From Chitinophagaceae bacterium (lineage in GTDB: Bacteria > Bacteroidota > Bacteroidia > Chitinophagales > Chitinophagaceae): a stretch of 61,586 nucleotides of DNA. The notes under the pieces were generated by a model, which was not told the origin of the DNA, did no database searches, and saw only the letters and a program-made list of their open reading frames with translations. Below, piece by piece: positions 34,087 to 43,297 of the stretch; positions within the stretch are counted from its first letter, which is position 1; every line of letters begins with the position of its first letter. Location: contig CANGTM010000003.1 of the NCBI GenBank assembly GCA_947456825.1, positions 1 through 61,586 of the forward strand, given 5' to 3'. The translations under genes were made by a program, and so were the position numbers.

Positions 34087-35526
34087 GTGGAATTTAATAT
34101 TCTTTCTCTCATCTATCTGCTGGCCTCGATCACTTTTATTGTCGGGCTAAAGATGCTCTCTCATCCCACATCGGCCCGAAAAGGAAATGCCGTGGCAGCT
34201 GCGGGCATGACGTTGGCGATCTTCGGAACTATTTTTTTGTATAATGAGGAAGGAGATCCCCTGGGAAATTACGGATGGATTTTTGCCGGCCTTGCGGTGG
34301 GCTCGGTGGTGGGTACATTGGCGGCCCGCCGTGTTAAGATGACCGCTATGCCCGAGATGGTAAGCTTATTTAATGGAATGGGCGGGGCCTGCGCAGCCTT
34401 AATTAGTATAGTGGAGTTCGATCATTTGATGCATTTGCTGGATGGATCCGGCGTAGTGATTCTTATGTTGGCAGATGGGCCAGGTGCATTGCTCGGGTTG
34501 GTGATTATTATATTACTGGGGCTTATCATTGGCTCTGTTTCGTTCGCGGGAAGTATGGTGGCTTGGGGAAAATTAAATGGATCGCTCCGCGATTTTTCTT
34601 TTCGTGGTCAACAGGCATTCAATATCGGGTTGCTTTTTTTGATCGTGGGGTTGGCTGTTTATCTGGTCGTGGCGTTACCCGCCAATGCGTTGCTGTTTTT
34701 CTATGTGATCTTTGCCTTATCGATCTTGTACGGATTATTTTTTGTTTTTCCGATCGGCGGGGCCGACATGCCGGTAGTGATCTCGCTACTCAATTCATTT
34801 ACCGGAGTCGCTGCTGCCTGTGGCGGATTTCTCTACGACAACAAGGTGATGTTGACCGGAGGTATTTTGGTGGGAGCTGCCGGAACGTTGCTTACGATCT
34901 TGATGTGCAAGGCCATGAATCGCTCCCTTACCAATGTGCTGATCGGAGCTTTTGGAGGAAATACGGCTACGGCTGCCGCGGGTCAATCACAAGGCTCGTA
35001 CAAAGAGATCTCTTTGTCGGATGCGGCCGTTGTAATGAGCTATGCCAATAAAGTGATGATCGTGCCCGGTTATGGACTGGCCGTGGCACAGGCGCAACAT
35101 GCCTGTCATGAACTTGAAAAATTACTTACGGCCAAAGGGGTCGAAGTAGGGTATGCTATTCATCCGGTCGCCGGTCGCATGCCCGGTCATATGAATGTGT
35201 TGCTCGCAGAAGCTGATGTATCATACGAAAAGTTGCTAGAAATGGAACAGGCCAACGAGGAGTTCCCTACTACCGATGTGGTGTTGATATTGGGGGCCAA
35301 TGATGTCGTGAATCCGGCAGCCAAATCCGATCCGGCATCTCCTATCTATGGTATGCCTATCTTGGATGTGGAGTTGGCTAAGCATGTTATCGTCAATAAG
35401 CGCAGTATGAAACCCGGCTATGCCGGTATCGAGAACGATCTGTTCTTTCGACCCAAGACCTCGATGTTATTCGGCGATGCCAAAAAAGTATTACAAGACC
35501 TGATTACCGAAGTAAAGAATAGTTAG
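34087..35526 (+). CDS. pntB: NAD(P) transhydrogenase subunit beta
   Basis: PntB has about nine membrane helices and the NADP(H)-binding domain III. The 479 residues include the membrane motif FNGMGGACAALISIVEF near 97, then AFGGNTATAAAGQSQG near 290. Domain III has IVPGYGLAVAQAQH near 324, HPVAGRMPGHMNVLLAEA near 358, and VLILGANDVVNPAA near 398. The start is GTG at 34087. The enzyme uses the proton gradient to reduce NADP+ with NADH. Confidence 0.95.
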   Translation: MEFNILSLIYLLASITFIVGLKMLSHPTSARKGNAVAAAGMTLAIFGTIFLYNEEGDPLGNYGWIFAGLAVGSVVGTLAARRVKMTAMPEMVSLFNGMGGACAALISIVEFDHLMHLLDGSGVVILMLADGPGALLGLVIIILLGLIIGSVSFAGSMVAWGKLNGSLRDFSFRGQQAFNIGLLFLIVGLAVYLVVALPANALLFFYVIFALSILYGLFFVFPIGGADMPVVISLLNSFTGVAAACGGFLYDNKVMLTGGILVGAAGTLLTILMCKAMNRSLTNVLIGAFGGNTATAAAGQSQGSYKEISLSDAAVVMSYANKVMIVPGYGLAVAQAQHACHELEKLLTAKGVEVGYAIHPVAGRMPGHMNVLLAEADVSYEKLLEMEQANEEFPTTDVVLILGANDVVNPAAKSDPASPIYGMPILDVELAKHVIVNKRSMKPGYAGIENDLFFRPKTSMLFGDAKKVLQDLITEVKNS

Positions 35527-36875
35527 TGTTGCTTCCCGCATCATTACTTGATCAGCTGTGTTCGGTTCCCGGATTTGACCGCGCCGGTTTTTTGCAAGCG
35601 CACCAAGAATCGCAGGCGCCTACCTCCATTCGCTTGAATCCTTCCAAGCTACCTCCGTTGAACGATGCCATGCAGCCGATTGGTTGGTCTCGATACGGAT
35701 ATTATCTGCAACAGCGTCCCTCCTTTACCTTCGATCCATTGTTTCATGCGGGTTGTTATTATGTGCAAGAGGCTAGCAGTATGTTGCTGGAGCAGGCCTT
35801 TATGCAGTTGATGCCACAAGATCAGCCGCTACGCGTTCTGGACCTCTGCGCCGCACCCGGCGGTAAAAGCACGCACCTGTATTCGTTGTTGCCACCCAAA
35901 AGTTTTCTGGTCGCCAACGAGGTGATCCGTTCCAGGGCCTTGGTATTGCGCGATAATTTGATCAAATGGGGAGCCAAGAACGCATTGGTCACGAACAACG
36001 ACCCCGAGCAGTTCAGAGCGCTGCCTAATTATTTTGACTGGATCACGGTAGATGCACCCTGCAGTGGAAGTGGTCTTTTTAGAAAAGACCCCGACGCAAT
36101 TGGCCAGTGGAGTGTTGCCGCCGTACAACACTGTGCCGCAAGGCAACAACGAATCTTGTTGGCCGCTTGGGAAGCGCTTCGCCCCGGTGGTATCTTATTT
36201 TATTCTACCTGCTCCTACTCGGTCGAAGAGAACGAGGCTATCGCTGCATGGATGATCCACGAATTAAAGGCTAAGTCACAAACGTTACACCTACAAGCCG
36301 AGTGGAATATAACGCCTGCCGATCCGGGTTATCGCTGCTGGCCCGATAAAGCAAAGGGTGAAGGCTTTTATTGTTGTTGCTTTCAAAAACCGACCGATGG
36401 TAGTCAGCCGGTTTTACCCCGGGCGCAAAGGAAGCTCCGCTCCGTCAGTAAAAACGAGATGAGCATTGTTCGCCCTTGGGTCAATAGCGAGGATGCCTTT
36501 TATTTATTGCTTCACCAAACTGTTTATGCATGGCCCTCTCATCTACGTGGTGAATGGGAAGCTTGTGTAGCCTTGCTACATGTAATATATTCGGGGGTGC
36601 GCATAGGTGAGTTATTGCCCGATAAGCTGGTGCCCGATCATGCCTTGGCGCAAAACAACGATCTGCACCATTCAATTCCATCCGTCTCTTTGTCTCTTTC
36701 GGAGGCTATTCTTTATTTGCAACGAAAACCTTTTATGCCTGAGCAAGCTGCCAAGGGTTGGACGGTAGCAACGTATGAAGGGTTCGCACTCGGCTGGATC
36801 AATGCCCTTGCTTCTCGTATCAATAATTATTATCCCAAGGAGCTTCGAATTATCAAAGACAGCCAGGCTTCTTGA
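35526..36875 (+). CDS. rRNA (cytosine-C5)-methyltransferase, RsmF/NOL1-NOP2-sun family
   Basis: The enzyme puts a methyl group on C5 of a cytosine in rRNA. The 449-residue protein has the SAM site LRVLDLCAAPGGKSTHLYSL near residue 101, the motif IV Cys in VDAPCSGSGLFRKDP near 174, and the catalytic Cys in YSTCSYSVEENEA near 225. A ~150-residue C-terminal RsmF-like PUA-type region follows. The GTG start overlaps the pntB stop by 1 bp (TAGTG). It is annotated rsmF-like; the target cytosine cannot be fixed by sequence alone. Confidence 0.88.
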   Translation: MLLPASLLDQLCSVPGFDRAGFLQAHQESQAPTSIRLNPSKLPPLNDAMQPIGWSRYGYYLQQRPSFTFDPLFHAGCYYVQEASSMLLEQAFMQLMPQDQPLRVLDLCAAPGGKSTHLYSLLPPKSFLVANEVIRSRALVLRDNLIKWGAKNALVTNNDPEQFRALPNYFDWITVDAPCSGSGLFRKDPDAIGQWSVAAVQHCAARQQRILLAAWEALRPGGILFYSTCSYSVEENEAIAAWMIHELKAKSQTLHLQAEWNITPADPGYRCWPDKAKGEGFYCCCFQKPTDGSQPVLPRAQRKLRSVSKNEMSIVRPWVNSEDAFYLLLHQTVYAWPSHLRGEWEACVALLHVIYSGVRIGELLPDKLVPDHALAQNNDLHHSIPSVSLSLSEAILYLQRKPFMPEQAAKGWTVATYEGFALGWINALASRINNYYPKELRIIKDSQAS

Positions 36876-36902
36876 AATTCCGCATCTTTGTGTTCGTCTG
36901 TT

Positions 36903-37376
36903 ATGCGAACCTTTCTGTTAATAGTAGTACTGGTCACTTTGTTTGGCCCTTTACAAGCACAGTCGTTGGGCCGGACCACAGCGGCAAGTCCTGCCACTGC
37001 GACTCGCGACGAGGTGCTGTATCGTTTTCTGTTACGAGGGCAGGGGTATTTCAAGAGCGCGTTCGAAGAATGGCTCGACGTAACTACACCCCTGCAGCAA
37101 CTGGTAAAGTCCTCTGTATTTAAAACCCAAAGTGGTTTCCTCGATCAGAAGTATTACATCATGACCAATCTGGCTCCGGTGGGCTCTTTCGTATACTTGT
37201 ATGCCGATGCACAAAGTCGGGGTGTATATGCCAAAGTGATCGGTCCTTTGCATGAGATCCGGATGAACTTGGAATTGGACCTGCGCATTAGCACGGCGGC
37301 TGCGCAGGCGCTGGGTATTCAGCAAATGGAATCTTTCTCGCTCACACTCTATTACTGGGCCTCTTCGAACCGATAG
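36903..37376 (+). CDS. Secreted double-psi beta-barrel protein (RlpA-like)
   Basis: The 157-residue protein starts with a signal peptide (MRTFLLIVVLVTLFGPLQAQ). The C-terminal half resembles the double-psi barrel of Bacteroidota LysM/RlpA-type proteins: YYIMTNLAPVGSFVYLYAD, then GVYAKVIGPLHEIR and LDLRISTAAAQALGI. The family is linked to cell wall glycan handling, though enzyme activity is not certain. A TTG further up would lie inside the near-promoter CATCTTTG (36883-36890, one mismatch), so the ATG at 36903 is taken as start. The last 25 bp overlap the 3' end of fmt on the other strand. Confidence 0.65.
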   Translation: MRTFLLIVVLVTLFGPLQAQSLGRTTAASPATATRDEVLYRFLLRGQGYFKSAFEEWLDVTTPLQQLVKSSVFKTQSGFLDQKYYIMTNLAPVGSFVYLYADAQSRGVYAKVIGPLHEIRMNLELDLRISTAAAQALGIQQMESFSLTLYYWASSNR

Positions 37377-38302
37377 CCCTTAAGGAACTCACCAATAGGC
37401 ATTCTCTTTTTTCCCTCCAGTTGCAACTGTAAGATATTCAAAGCTCCCTTGCCACAGCCGAAGTATAGATACGTTTTGCCGTCGGTCTTCATGTGCCCGG
37501 GAGGAAGCGTGTGGTACGTTGGTAGGGGTATCGTTTCAACGATCTTGAGCAACTTTCCATTGAGCATCGTATGGGCACAAGGCGTCGGACTTAATCCTCT
37601 TACCAGATTATGAATGGAATCGGCGGATTGATGCCAGTCGATCTTTCCGGTCTCTTTGTTCAATTTAGGGGCATGGCGTAGCTGCATGGCAGCAGCGGTC
37701 AGCTCGGATTGCGGGATAGGGGTGATTGTCTTTTCGATCCAGCCTTGCACGGTCTTGACCAAGAGCGAGGCGCCAATCTCTTTCATTTTATCGTGCAATT
37801 CGCCGGCCGTTTCATTGGGGCCTATTGGTATGGAGGCTTGTAAAAGGATTTGGCCGGTATCGATTTCGTGTTGCAGTAAAAAGGTCGTAACCCCGGTTTG
37901 GGTATTACCATCGATGATGGCCCAGTTGATGGGAGCCGCACCACGGTATTGTGGCAGCAAGGATCCATGCAAGTTAATTGTGCCGAGCTTGGGGCGGTTC
38001 CAGACCACTTCGGGTAACATACGAAAGGCCACTACTACTTGCAGATCGGCATGCCAGTTGTCCAGCGCTGCCAGAAATAAGGGGTCCTTTAGTTTTTCGG
38101 GTTGAAGTAATGGGATCTCTTTCTCCAGTGCATATGTTTTGACCGCGGAGGGTTGAAGGTGAAGTCCTCTGCCTGATGGCTTATCAGGTGCCGTTACCAC
38201 ACCCACCACCTGGCAGCCGGCTTTGCAGAGTGCATCCAGACTGGCCACGGCAAAATCCGGAGTACCCATAAAAACGATACGTACAGCACTATAGTCGATC
38301 AT
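37352..38302 (-). CDS. fmt: Methionyl-tRNA formyltransferase
   Basis: Fmt formylates initiator Met-tRNA with 10-formyl-THF. The 316 residues have IVFMGTPDFAVASLDAL near 9. The active site Asn, His and Asp lie in INLHGSLLPQYRGAAPINWA near 110 and HEIDTGQIL near 146. The C-terminal OB domain for tRNA contact follows. CGAAAGTA at 38308-38315 reads TACTTTCG on the minus strand, one base off a -7 box, only 5 nt before the ATG. Confidence 0.95.
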   Translation of the reverse strand: MIDYSAVRIVFMGTPDFAVASLDALCKAGCQVVGVVTAPDKPSGRGLHLQPSAVKTYALEKEIPLLQPEKLKDPLFLAALDNWHADLQVVVAFRMLPEVVWNRPKLGTINLHGSLLPQYRGAAPINWAIIDGNTQTGVTTFLLQHEIDTGQILLQASIPIGPNETAGELHDKMKEIGASLLVKTVQGWIEKTITPIPQSELTAAAMQLRHAPKLNKETGKIDWHQSADSIHNLVRGLSPTPCAHTMLNGKLLKIVETIPLPTYHTLPPGHMKTDGKTYLYFGCGKGALNILQLQLEGKKRMPIGEFLKGYRFEEAQ

Positions 38303-38337
38303 GGCTGCGAAAGTAACAAAAAGCGGGGGCTCGGCCT

Positions 38338-39753
38338 CTATTCGAAGTCCTCGTAGAGTAGGTACTTTTTTCGAATAGCCTTGTATTCTCGCAAGGCAGG
38401 TTGCCAGGTTTTCTTGATCTCCTCTTCGGAGAGGCCTTGTCGTATCTGTTGCCAGAGCTCATTGTTGCCGGCCAACTTATTGAAGAAAGATCCTTTCATA
38501 TCGCCCGATTTTGGAAGTAGAAAAAAGCTATCCTTTTCCGGAAACAACCGATAGGCTTCCAATAGCCATTTAAGTTGGATCTTTCCCTTGGTTCTTGCCA
38601 GTACTTCCTCGGGAGTTCCGCTTATATCCCATCCGTAGCAAACCTTTCCATAATGTTTTGAGCTTTTTGCTCCTGCGTTGGGTTGTGGCGTAAATTTTAC
38701 AAGTTGCTTAGGGAGCGATGGATGACCAAAGAGCATAAAGGGTTTATCGGTCCCTCTGCCTTCGCTAAGGGCTGTTCCTTCGAAAAAGCAGGTAGAAGGG
38801 TAGAGGTACATGGTTTGAAGGTCCGGGATGTTGGGAGAGGGTTTTACCGGTGGCTCATAGAGGGAGCGGTGGGTATAGTTGCTACAACAGATCACAATTA
38901 GCGAAAAACCGCCTTGGTCTATCATTTTTTTGTTGAAAGATTCATCATCACAACTAGTTGATATCGGCGTGTTGATCTCTTCTTCTGTCAGTCTTGCTGC
39001 ATTTGAGGCGGGCATGGCAACATCATCCAGCGTGCCGGTAGCTAACTGGATTTTTTCTTGTTTGACCCCGTCTTTTTTTAATTCATTGCTTTTTTGGATC
39101 CATTTTTCGCCAAACAACATTTTCGCATATTCCCCAATGGTCAACCCGTATACTATAGGGATGGGCTGCATACCGATAAAAGAGCGGTATTGCAGGTCGA
39201 GTACAGGACCATCCACGTAAAAACCGTTTGGGTTAGGACGGTCGAGAATGATCAGTGGTTTGTTGAACTCCATAGCCGATAGCATATAGGTTTCAAGCGA
39301 AGAGATATAGGTATAGAATCGAACACCCACATCCTGTATGTCAAATATCATCACATCGATCTCGCTAAGGTCCTTTTCATCGGGCCTGCGTTTTTGCCCG
39401 TACAGTGATACGACAGGTATTCCTGTCTTTTCATCGGTGTAGTTGCTCACTTTTTCGCCGGCATCGGCATTGCCCCTGAATCCATGCTCGGGGCCGAATA
39501 TGACCCGAATGTCTACCCCCAGTTGCTGCAAACTGTCTACCAAATGCGTCTTGCCGATCAGGGAGGTTTGATTGGCAAAGATGGCGACTCTTTTTCCTTC
39601 AAGTAGGGGGAGGTATGTCTTTACCTGCGCTGCTCCGGGCATGATGGTGGTCGAATGGGATGCGTCCGATTTTGCGGCTCGCAGCGAGCTTACCTGCTGT
39701 GCGCGTGCCATACCGGCCAAGCAAATGAGGAGGGCGATCGACAAGGTTCTCAT
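38338..39753 (-). CDS. DUF1343 protein, NamZ-like exo-beta-N-acetylmuramidase, exported
   Basis: The 471-residue protein has a signal peptide (RTLSIALLICLAGMARAQ). The conserved DUF1343 core reads KRVAIFANQTSLIG near residue 54, VIFGPEHGFRGNADAGE near 84, DVMIFDIQDVGVRFYTY near 133, and LIILDRPNPNGFYVDGPVL near 165. In Bacillus subtilis the family member NamZ removes terminal MurNAc from cell wall fragments, so a role in peptidoglycan turnover is the best guess. Conserved Glu/Asp are present. It lies on the minus strand 35 bp before fmt and could share a transcript with it. Confidence 0.85.
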   Translation of the reverse strand: MRTLSIALLICLAGMARAQQVSSLRAAKSDASHSTTIMPGAAQVKTYLPLLEGKRVAIFANQTSLIGKTHLVDSLQQLGVDIRVIFGPEHGFRGNADAGEKVSNYTDEKTGIPVVSLYGQKRRPDEKDLSEIDVMIFDIQDVGVRFYTYISSLETYMLSAMEFNKPLIILDRPNPNGFYVDGPVLDLQYRSFIGMQPIPIVYGLTIGEYAKMLFGEKWIQKSNELKKDGVKQEKIQLATGTLDDVAMPASNAARLTEEEINTPISTSCDDESFNKKMIDQGGFSLIVICCSNYTHRSLYEPPVKPSPNIPDLQTMYLYPSTCFFEGTALSEGRGTDKPFMLFGHPSLPKQLVKFTPQPNAGAKSSKHYGKVCYGWDISGTPEEVLARTKGKIQLKWLLEAYRLFPEKDSFFLLPKSGDMKGSFFNKLAGNNELWQQIRQGLSEEEIKKTWQPALREYKAIRKKYLLYEDFE

Positions 39754-39860
39754 AGAATTTTAAATTGACTCAAGCTAAAATACGTAATCGGTTTGCGGTC
39801 AAAAAAAATAAATCCGGGACTTTATCATTATAATTAACTTGCGCATTAATAAAATATACT

Positions 39861-40316
39861 ATGGCAACGGTAAAAAGTGGAGACAAGATAAAAGTGCATT
39901 ACCACGGAAAGCTCGTTTCCGGCGAGACCTTCGATTCTTCGGCCGGTCGGGAGCCTCTGGCATTCGAAGTTGGCAGTGGCGCCGTCATCAAAGGCTTCGA
40001 CGATGGCGTTACGGGAATGGCTGTGGGAGACAAAAAGACCATTCAGATCCCTTTTCTGGAAGCTTACGGACCCCATAATCCCGAGATGGTCATAGAGATG
40101 CCCAAGGACCGTTTTCCGGCCGATATGGAAGTGACCATCGGTATGCCACTTCATATGAGCGATGGCCAGGGACGGCAGTTTCAAGTGACCGTTATCGAGA
40201 TCAAGGAGGAGGCCGTCTTACTGGATGCCAATCATCCGCTGGCCGGAAAAGATCTGATCTTCGACCTGGAGTTGGTTGCTATAGAGGGCGCCAGTCCATT
40301 GATTATTTTGCCCTAA
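39861..40316 (+). CDS. FKBP-type peptidyl-prolyl isomerase, SlyD-like
   Basis: The 151-residue protein folds prolyl bonds and acts as chaperone. It starts MATVKSGDKIKVHYHGKLVS. GETFDSSAGREPLAFEVGSG is near 24 and IKGFDDGVTGMAVGDKKTIQ near 44. The inserted chaperone (IF) domain follows at about 70-130, with NHPLAGKDLIFDLELVAI closing the FKBP fold. The His/Cys-rich metal tail of E. coli SlyD is absent. No signal peptide is seen, so it is cytoplasmic. pepT follows after 10 bp. Confidence 0.9.
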   Translation: MATVKSGDKIKVHYHGKLVSGETFDSSAGREPLAFEVGSGAVIKGFDDGVTGMAVGDKKTIQIPFLEAYGPHNPEMVIEMPKDRFPADMEVTIGMPLHMSDGQGRQFQVTVIEIKEEAVLLDANHPLAGKDLIFDLELVAIEGASPLIILP

Positions 40317-40326
40317 TATTTATTTC

Positions 40327-41580
40327 ATGCTTAAGGAGTATGCTCATACTATTGAGCAGCGTTTCTTACGCTATGTTCAGCTCGACACACAAAGCGATCC
40401 TGCGGCAGATTCTTTTCCAAGTACGCAGGGGCAACGCCAGTTAGCGGCTCTACTGGCCCAGGAGTTACGCGATATGGGAATATCCGACGTGGAACTCGAT
40501 GAGTGGGGATACGTGTATGCCACCATTGAGGCAACGGTAAATAAACCACTTCCTGTTATTTGTTTTTGTGCACATGTCGACACGGCACCCGACTGTAGTG
40601 GAGCGGGAGTGCGGCCGATGGTACACCGAAATTACCAGGGACAAGATATCGTTTTGCCCGACGATCCCTCACAGATCATCAGTGAGAGAGAACATCCCTA
40701 TCTCAAAGAGAAGCATGGGCATGATATTGTGACGGCCTCGGGCACTACTTTGCTGGGAGCCGATGATAAGGCCGGGGTTGCCATTATCATGGACTTGGCA
40801 CATTACCTGGTTACCCATCCGGAGTTTCCTCACGGAAAGGTTCGCATCTTGTTTACCCCCGATGAGGAGATTGGCAAGGGAACGCAACACGTCGATCTTA
40901 AAAAACTGGGGGCCGATTTTGGCTACACGCTCGACGGAGGTGATCTCGGAAGTCTGGAAGACGAGAGTTTTTGCGCCGATGAGATCAATGTGGTCATCAG
41001 TGGGGTTATCGTGCATCCCGGATATGCAAAAAATAAAATGGTCAATGCGCTCAAGATCGCGGCTACTTTGTTGCAATCATTGCCTACTGCAACCTTATCT
41101 CCGGAGACTACTAGCGGACGGGAGGGCTTTATTCATCCTATTAGTGTGAACGGGCTTGCAGAGTCTTGTTCACTGCATTTTCTGCTCAGGGATTTTACAG
41201 TGGATGGGTTGCACGAAAAAGAGGCGTTGCTGCGAAACTTGACCCAGTTAGCGATCGATCGTTATCCCGGAGCCCGGTACGAGTGGATCAAAAAGGAGCA
41301 ATATCGAAATATGAAGGCAGTGCTTGATCGACATCCCCAAGTCGTAGCACTGGCCAAAGAGGCCATGGAGGGGTTAGGGTTGATGGTAAAACAGGAGAGC
41401 ATAAGGGGAGGTACCGACGGTAGCCGACTGTCGGTAATGGGATTGCCTTGTGCTAATATTTTTGCGGGGCAACAGCTGGTTCACTCTCGCCGAGAATTTG
41501 TGTCCGTGCAGGATATGCAAATGGCGGTTGCCGTTTTGGTAAAGCTGCTTGGTATTTGCGAGCAACGAACTAAGTTGTAA
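40327..41580 (+). CDS. pepT: Peptidase T
   Basis: PepT is a two-metal M20 aminopeptidase that cleaves tripeptides. Its 417 residues show the metal His/Asp in FCAHVDTAPD near 79, GADDKAGVAIIMDL near 143 with the bridging Asp, the catalytic Glu pair in FTPDEEIGKGT near 178, LDGGDLG near 202, and the last His in QLVHSRREFVSV near 385. The dimerisation domain lies between. All residues needed for activity are present. Confidence 0.93.
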   Translation: MLKEYAHTIEQRFLRYVQLDTQSDPAADSFPSTQGQRQLAALLAQELRDMGISDVELDEWGYVYATIEATVNKPLPVICFCAHVDTAPDCSGAGVRPMVHRNYQGQDIVLPDDPSQIISEREHPYLKEKHGHDIVTASGTTLLGADDKAGVAIIMDLAHYLVTHPEFPHGKVRILFTPDEEIGKGTQHVDLKKLGADFGYTLDGGDLGSLEDESFCADEINVVISGVIVHPGYAKNKMVNALKIAATLLQSLPTATLSPETTSGREGFIHPISVNGLAESCSLHFLLRDFTVDGLHEKEALLRNLTQLAIDRYPGARYEWIKKEQYRNMKAVLDRHPQVVALAKEAMEGLGLMVKQESIRGGTDGSRLSVMGLPCANIFAGQQLVHSRREFVSVQDMQMAVAVLVKLLGICEQRTKL

Positions 41581-41598
41581 CTTGTAAAAAAAATATAT

Positions 41599-42546
41599 AT
41601 GGAATTCTTTCGCTGGCTGTTTGAGACCTGGTATTTATTTCTCCTGCTTGCCTTTTTGTTATCCGGATTATTTACGATCAACCAAGGTTATATCGGTGTC
41701 ATCACCATGTTTGGTAAATATCGCCGCGTGGTACGACCCGGCCTCAATTTTAAGATTCCTTTTTTAGAGAAGGTCTTTAAAAGAGTATCCGTACAAAATC
41801 GCTCTGTAGAGTTGGAGTTTCAGGCTGTTACGCAAGACCAGGCGAACGTATATTTCAAAAGTATGTTGCTCTACTCGGTACAAAACGCCGACGAGGAGAC
41901 AATAAAGAAGGTAGCTTTTAAGTTTATTACCGATAAGGACCTCATGCAAGCGTTGGTTCGCACCATTGAGGGAAATATCCGCTCATTCGTAGCTACCAAA
42001 AAACAAGCTGAAGTGCTGGGGCTGAGAAGGGAGATCGTTCAGTATGTTAAGGTCGAGGTCGATCATTCACTGGAAGAGTGGGGGTATCACTTGCAGGACC
42101 TTCAGATCAATGATATCACTTTCGATAAGTTGATCCTTGATTCCATGAGTAAAGTGGTGGCCTCTAATAACCTCAAAGCTGCTGCGGAGAATGAAGGCCA
42201 GGCCTTGCTGATTACCAAGACCAAGGCGGCCGAAGCCGACGGAAACGCTATCAAGATTTCTGCTGAGGCTGAAAAAGAAGCGGCTCGTTTGCGAGGGCAG
42301 GGAGTAGCCTTATTTAGAATGGAAGTCGCTGCAGGTATGACCGAAGCCGCGGAGCAAATGAAGCAGGCGAATCTTGACACCAATGTTATTTTGTTCAGTA
42401 TGTGGACAGAAGCTATCAAGAATTTTGCTGAGTACGGAAAAGGGAATGTGATCTTTTTGGATGGAAGCGCCGAAGGGATGGAAAAAACAATGAAGCAGAT
42501 CCAAGCTCTTATGTTCAAGTCAGCTGGCACTACGGCTAAAGAATAG
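41599..42546 (+). CDS. SPFH/Band 7 domain membrane protein
   Basis: The 315-residue protein has one N-terminal membrane helix (WYLFLLLAFLLSGLFTI) and the SPFH domain: FGKYRRVVRPGLNFKIPFLE near residue 39, EGNIRSFVATKKQAEVLGLR near 123. A long Ala/Glu-rich coiled-coil follows (AAAENEGQALLITKTKAAEA, then ISAEAEKEAARLRGQGV). Such proteins form large membrane scaffolds in stomatin/flotillin fashion. It lies in a plus-strand run with FKBP, pepT, ExbB and ExbD, all with short gaps. A link to the motor proteins is an inference from position only. Confidence 0.85.
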   Translation: MEFFRWLFETWYLFLLLAFLLSGLFTINQGYIGVITMFGKYRRVVRPGLNFKIPFLEKVFKRVSVQNRSVELEFQAVTQDQANVYFKSMLLYSVQNADEETIKKVAFKFITDKDLMQALVRTIEGNIRSFVATKKQAEVLGLRREIVQYVKVEVDHSLEEWGYHLQDLQINDITFDKLILDSMSKVVASNNLKAAAENEGQALLITKTKAAEADGNAIKISAEAEKEAARLRGQGVALFRMEVAAGMTEAAEQMKQANLDTNVILFSMWTEAIKNFAEYGKGNVIFLDGSAEGMEKTMKQIQALMFKSAGTTAKE

Positions 42547-42594
42547 ATTTAATACCAACGCATATCATCAACCCTTGCCTAAAGTAGTATTCGC

Positions 42595-43290
42595 ATGATC
42601 AATCTTTTGCAAATCACCGATTCTCTAACCTCGGCTGCCAAGCGGGTGGCCGGTGACACTAATCAAGATGGATATCTAAGTCTTTGGGAGTTACTCTCTA
42701 CGGGTGGCTGGATCATGATCCCATTGGGGGTCATGCTACTGGCCGTCGTATACGTATTTGCCGAGCGCTACCTGGCCATTCGCGAGGCCGGGCGTATCGA
42801 TGTTAATTTCATGAACATCATCCGCGATCATATTGTGAGCGGTAACGTCGTAGCCGCGCGAACCTTTGCCAAAAACAGCAATAATCCCGTGGCTCGTATC
42901 GTGGACAAGGGAATTCAGCGAATAGGAAAACCCATCGATGCCATCGAAAAAAGCATGGATAATGTGGGCGTGCTGGAAATGTACAAGCTGGAGAAGAACC
43001 TGGCCGTTCTATCCGTCATCTCCAAGGCAGCTCCTATCTTCGGTTTTGTGGGCACGCTGGTGGGGCTCATGCAACTATTCTCGAGTATCACCACTTCTAA
43101 TGAGTTTGAGGTGGCTACCATTGCCGGGGGTATCTATACCAAGCTGATCACGTCGATCTCCGGATTGCTCATCGGGCTGATCGCTTACTTATTGTATAGT
43201 TATCTCATGACGCAGATAGATAAGACGGCTCATAAAATGGAGTCTGCAGCTGCTGATTTTCTTGACGTTCTTCAAGAGCCTACTCGATAA
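42595..43290 (+). CDS. exbB: MotA/TolQ/ExbB proton channel family protein with EF-hand-like loop
   Basis: The 231-residue protein has three membrane helices (near 42-60, 147-165 and 183-203) and the TolQ/ExbB cores PIFGFVGTLVGLMQLFSSI near 147 and IAGGIYTKLITSISGLLIGL near 175. With ExbD it uses the proton gradient to energise TonB- or TolA-type work at the outer membrane. Residues 21-32 (DTNQDGYLSLWE) fit an EF-hand calcium loop exactly: acidic or polar ligands at positions 1, 3, 5, 9 and Glu at 12. This part precedes the first helix, where ExbB proteins are periplasmic. ExbD follows after 7 bp. Confidence 0.9.
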   Translation: MINLLQITDSLTSAAKRVAGDTNQDGYLSLWELLSTGGWIMIPLGVMLLAVVYVFAERYLAIREAGRIDVNFMNIIRDHIVSGNVVAARTFAKNSNNPVARIVDKGIQRIGKPIDAIEKSMDNVGVLEMYKLEKNLAVLSVISKAAPIFGFVGTLVGLMQLFSSITTSNEFEVATIAGGIYTKLITSISGLLIGLIAYLLYSYLMTQIDKTAHKMESAAADFLDVLQEPTR

Positions 43291-43297
43291 ACATCCT

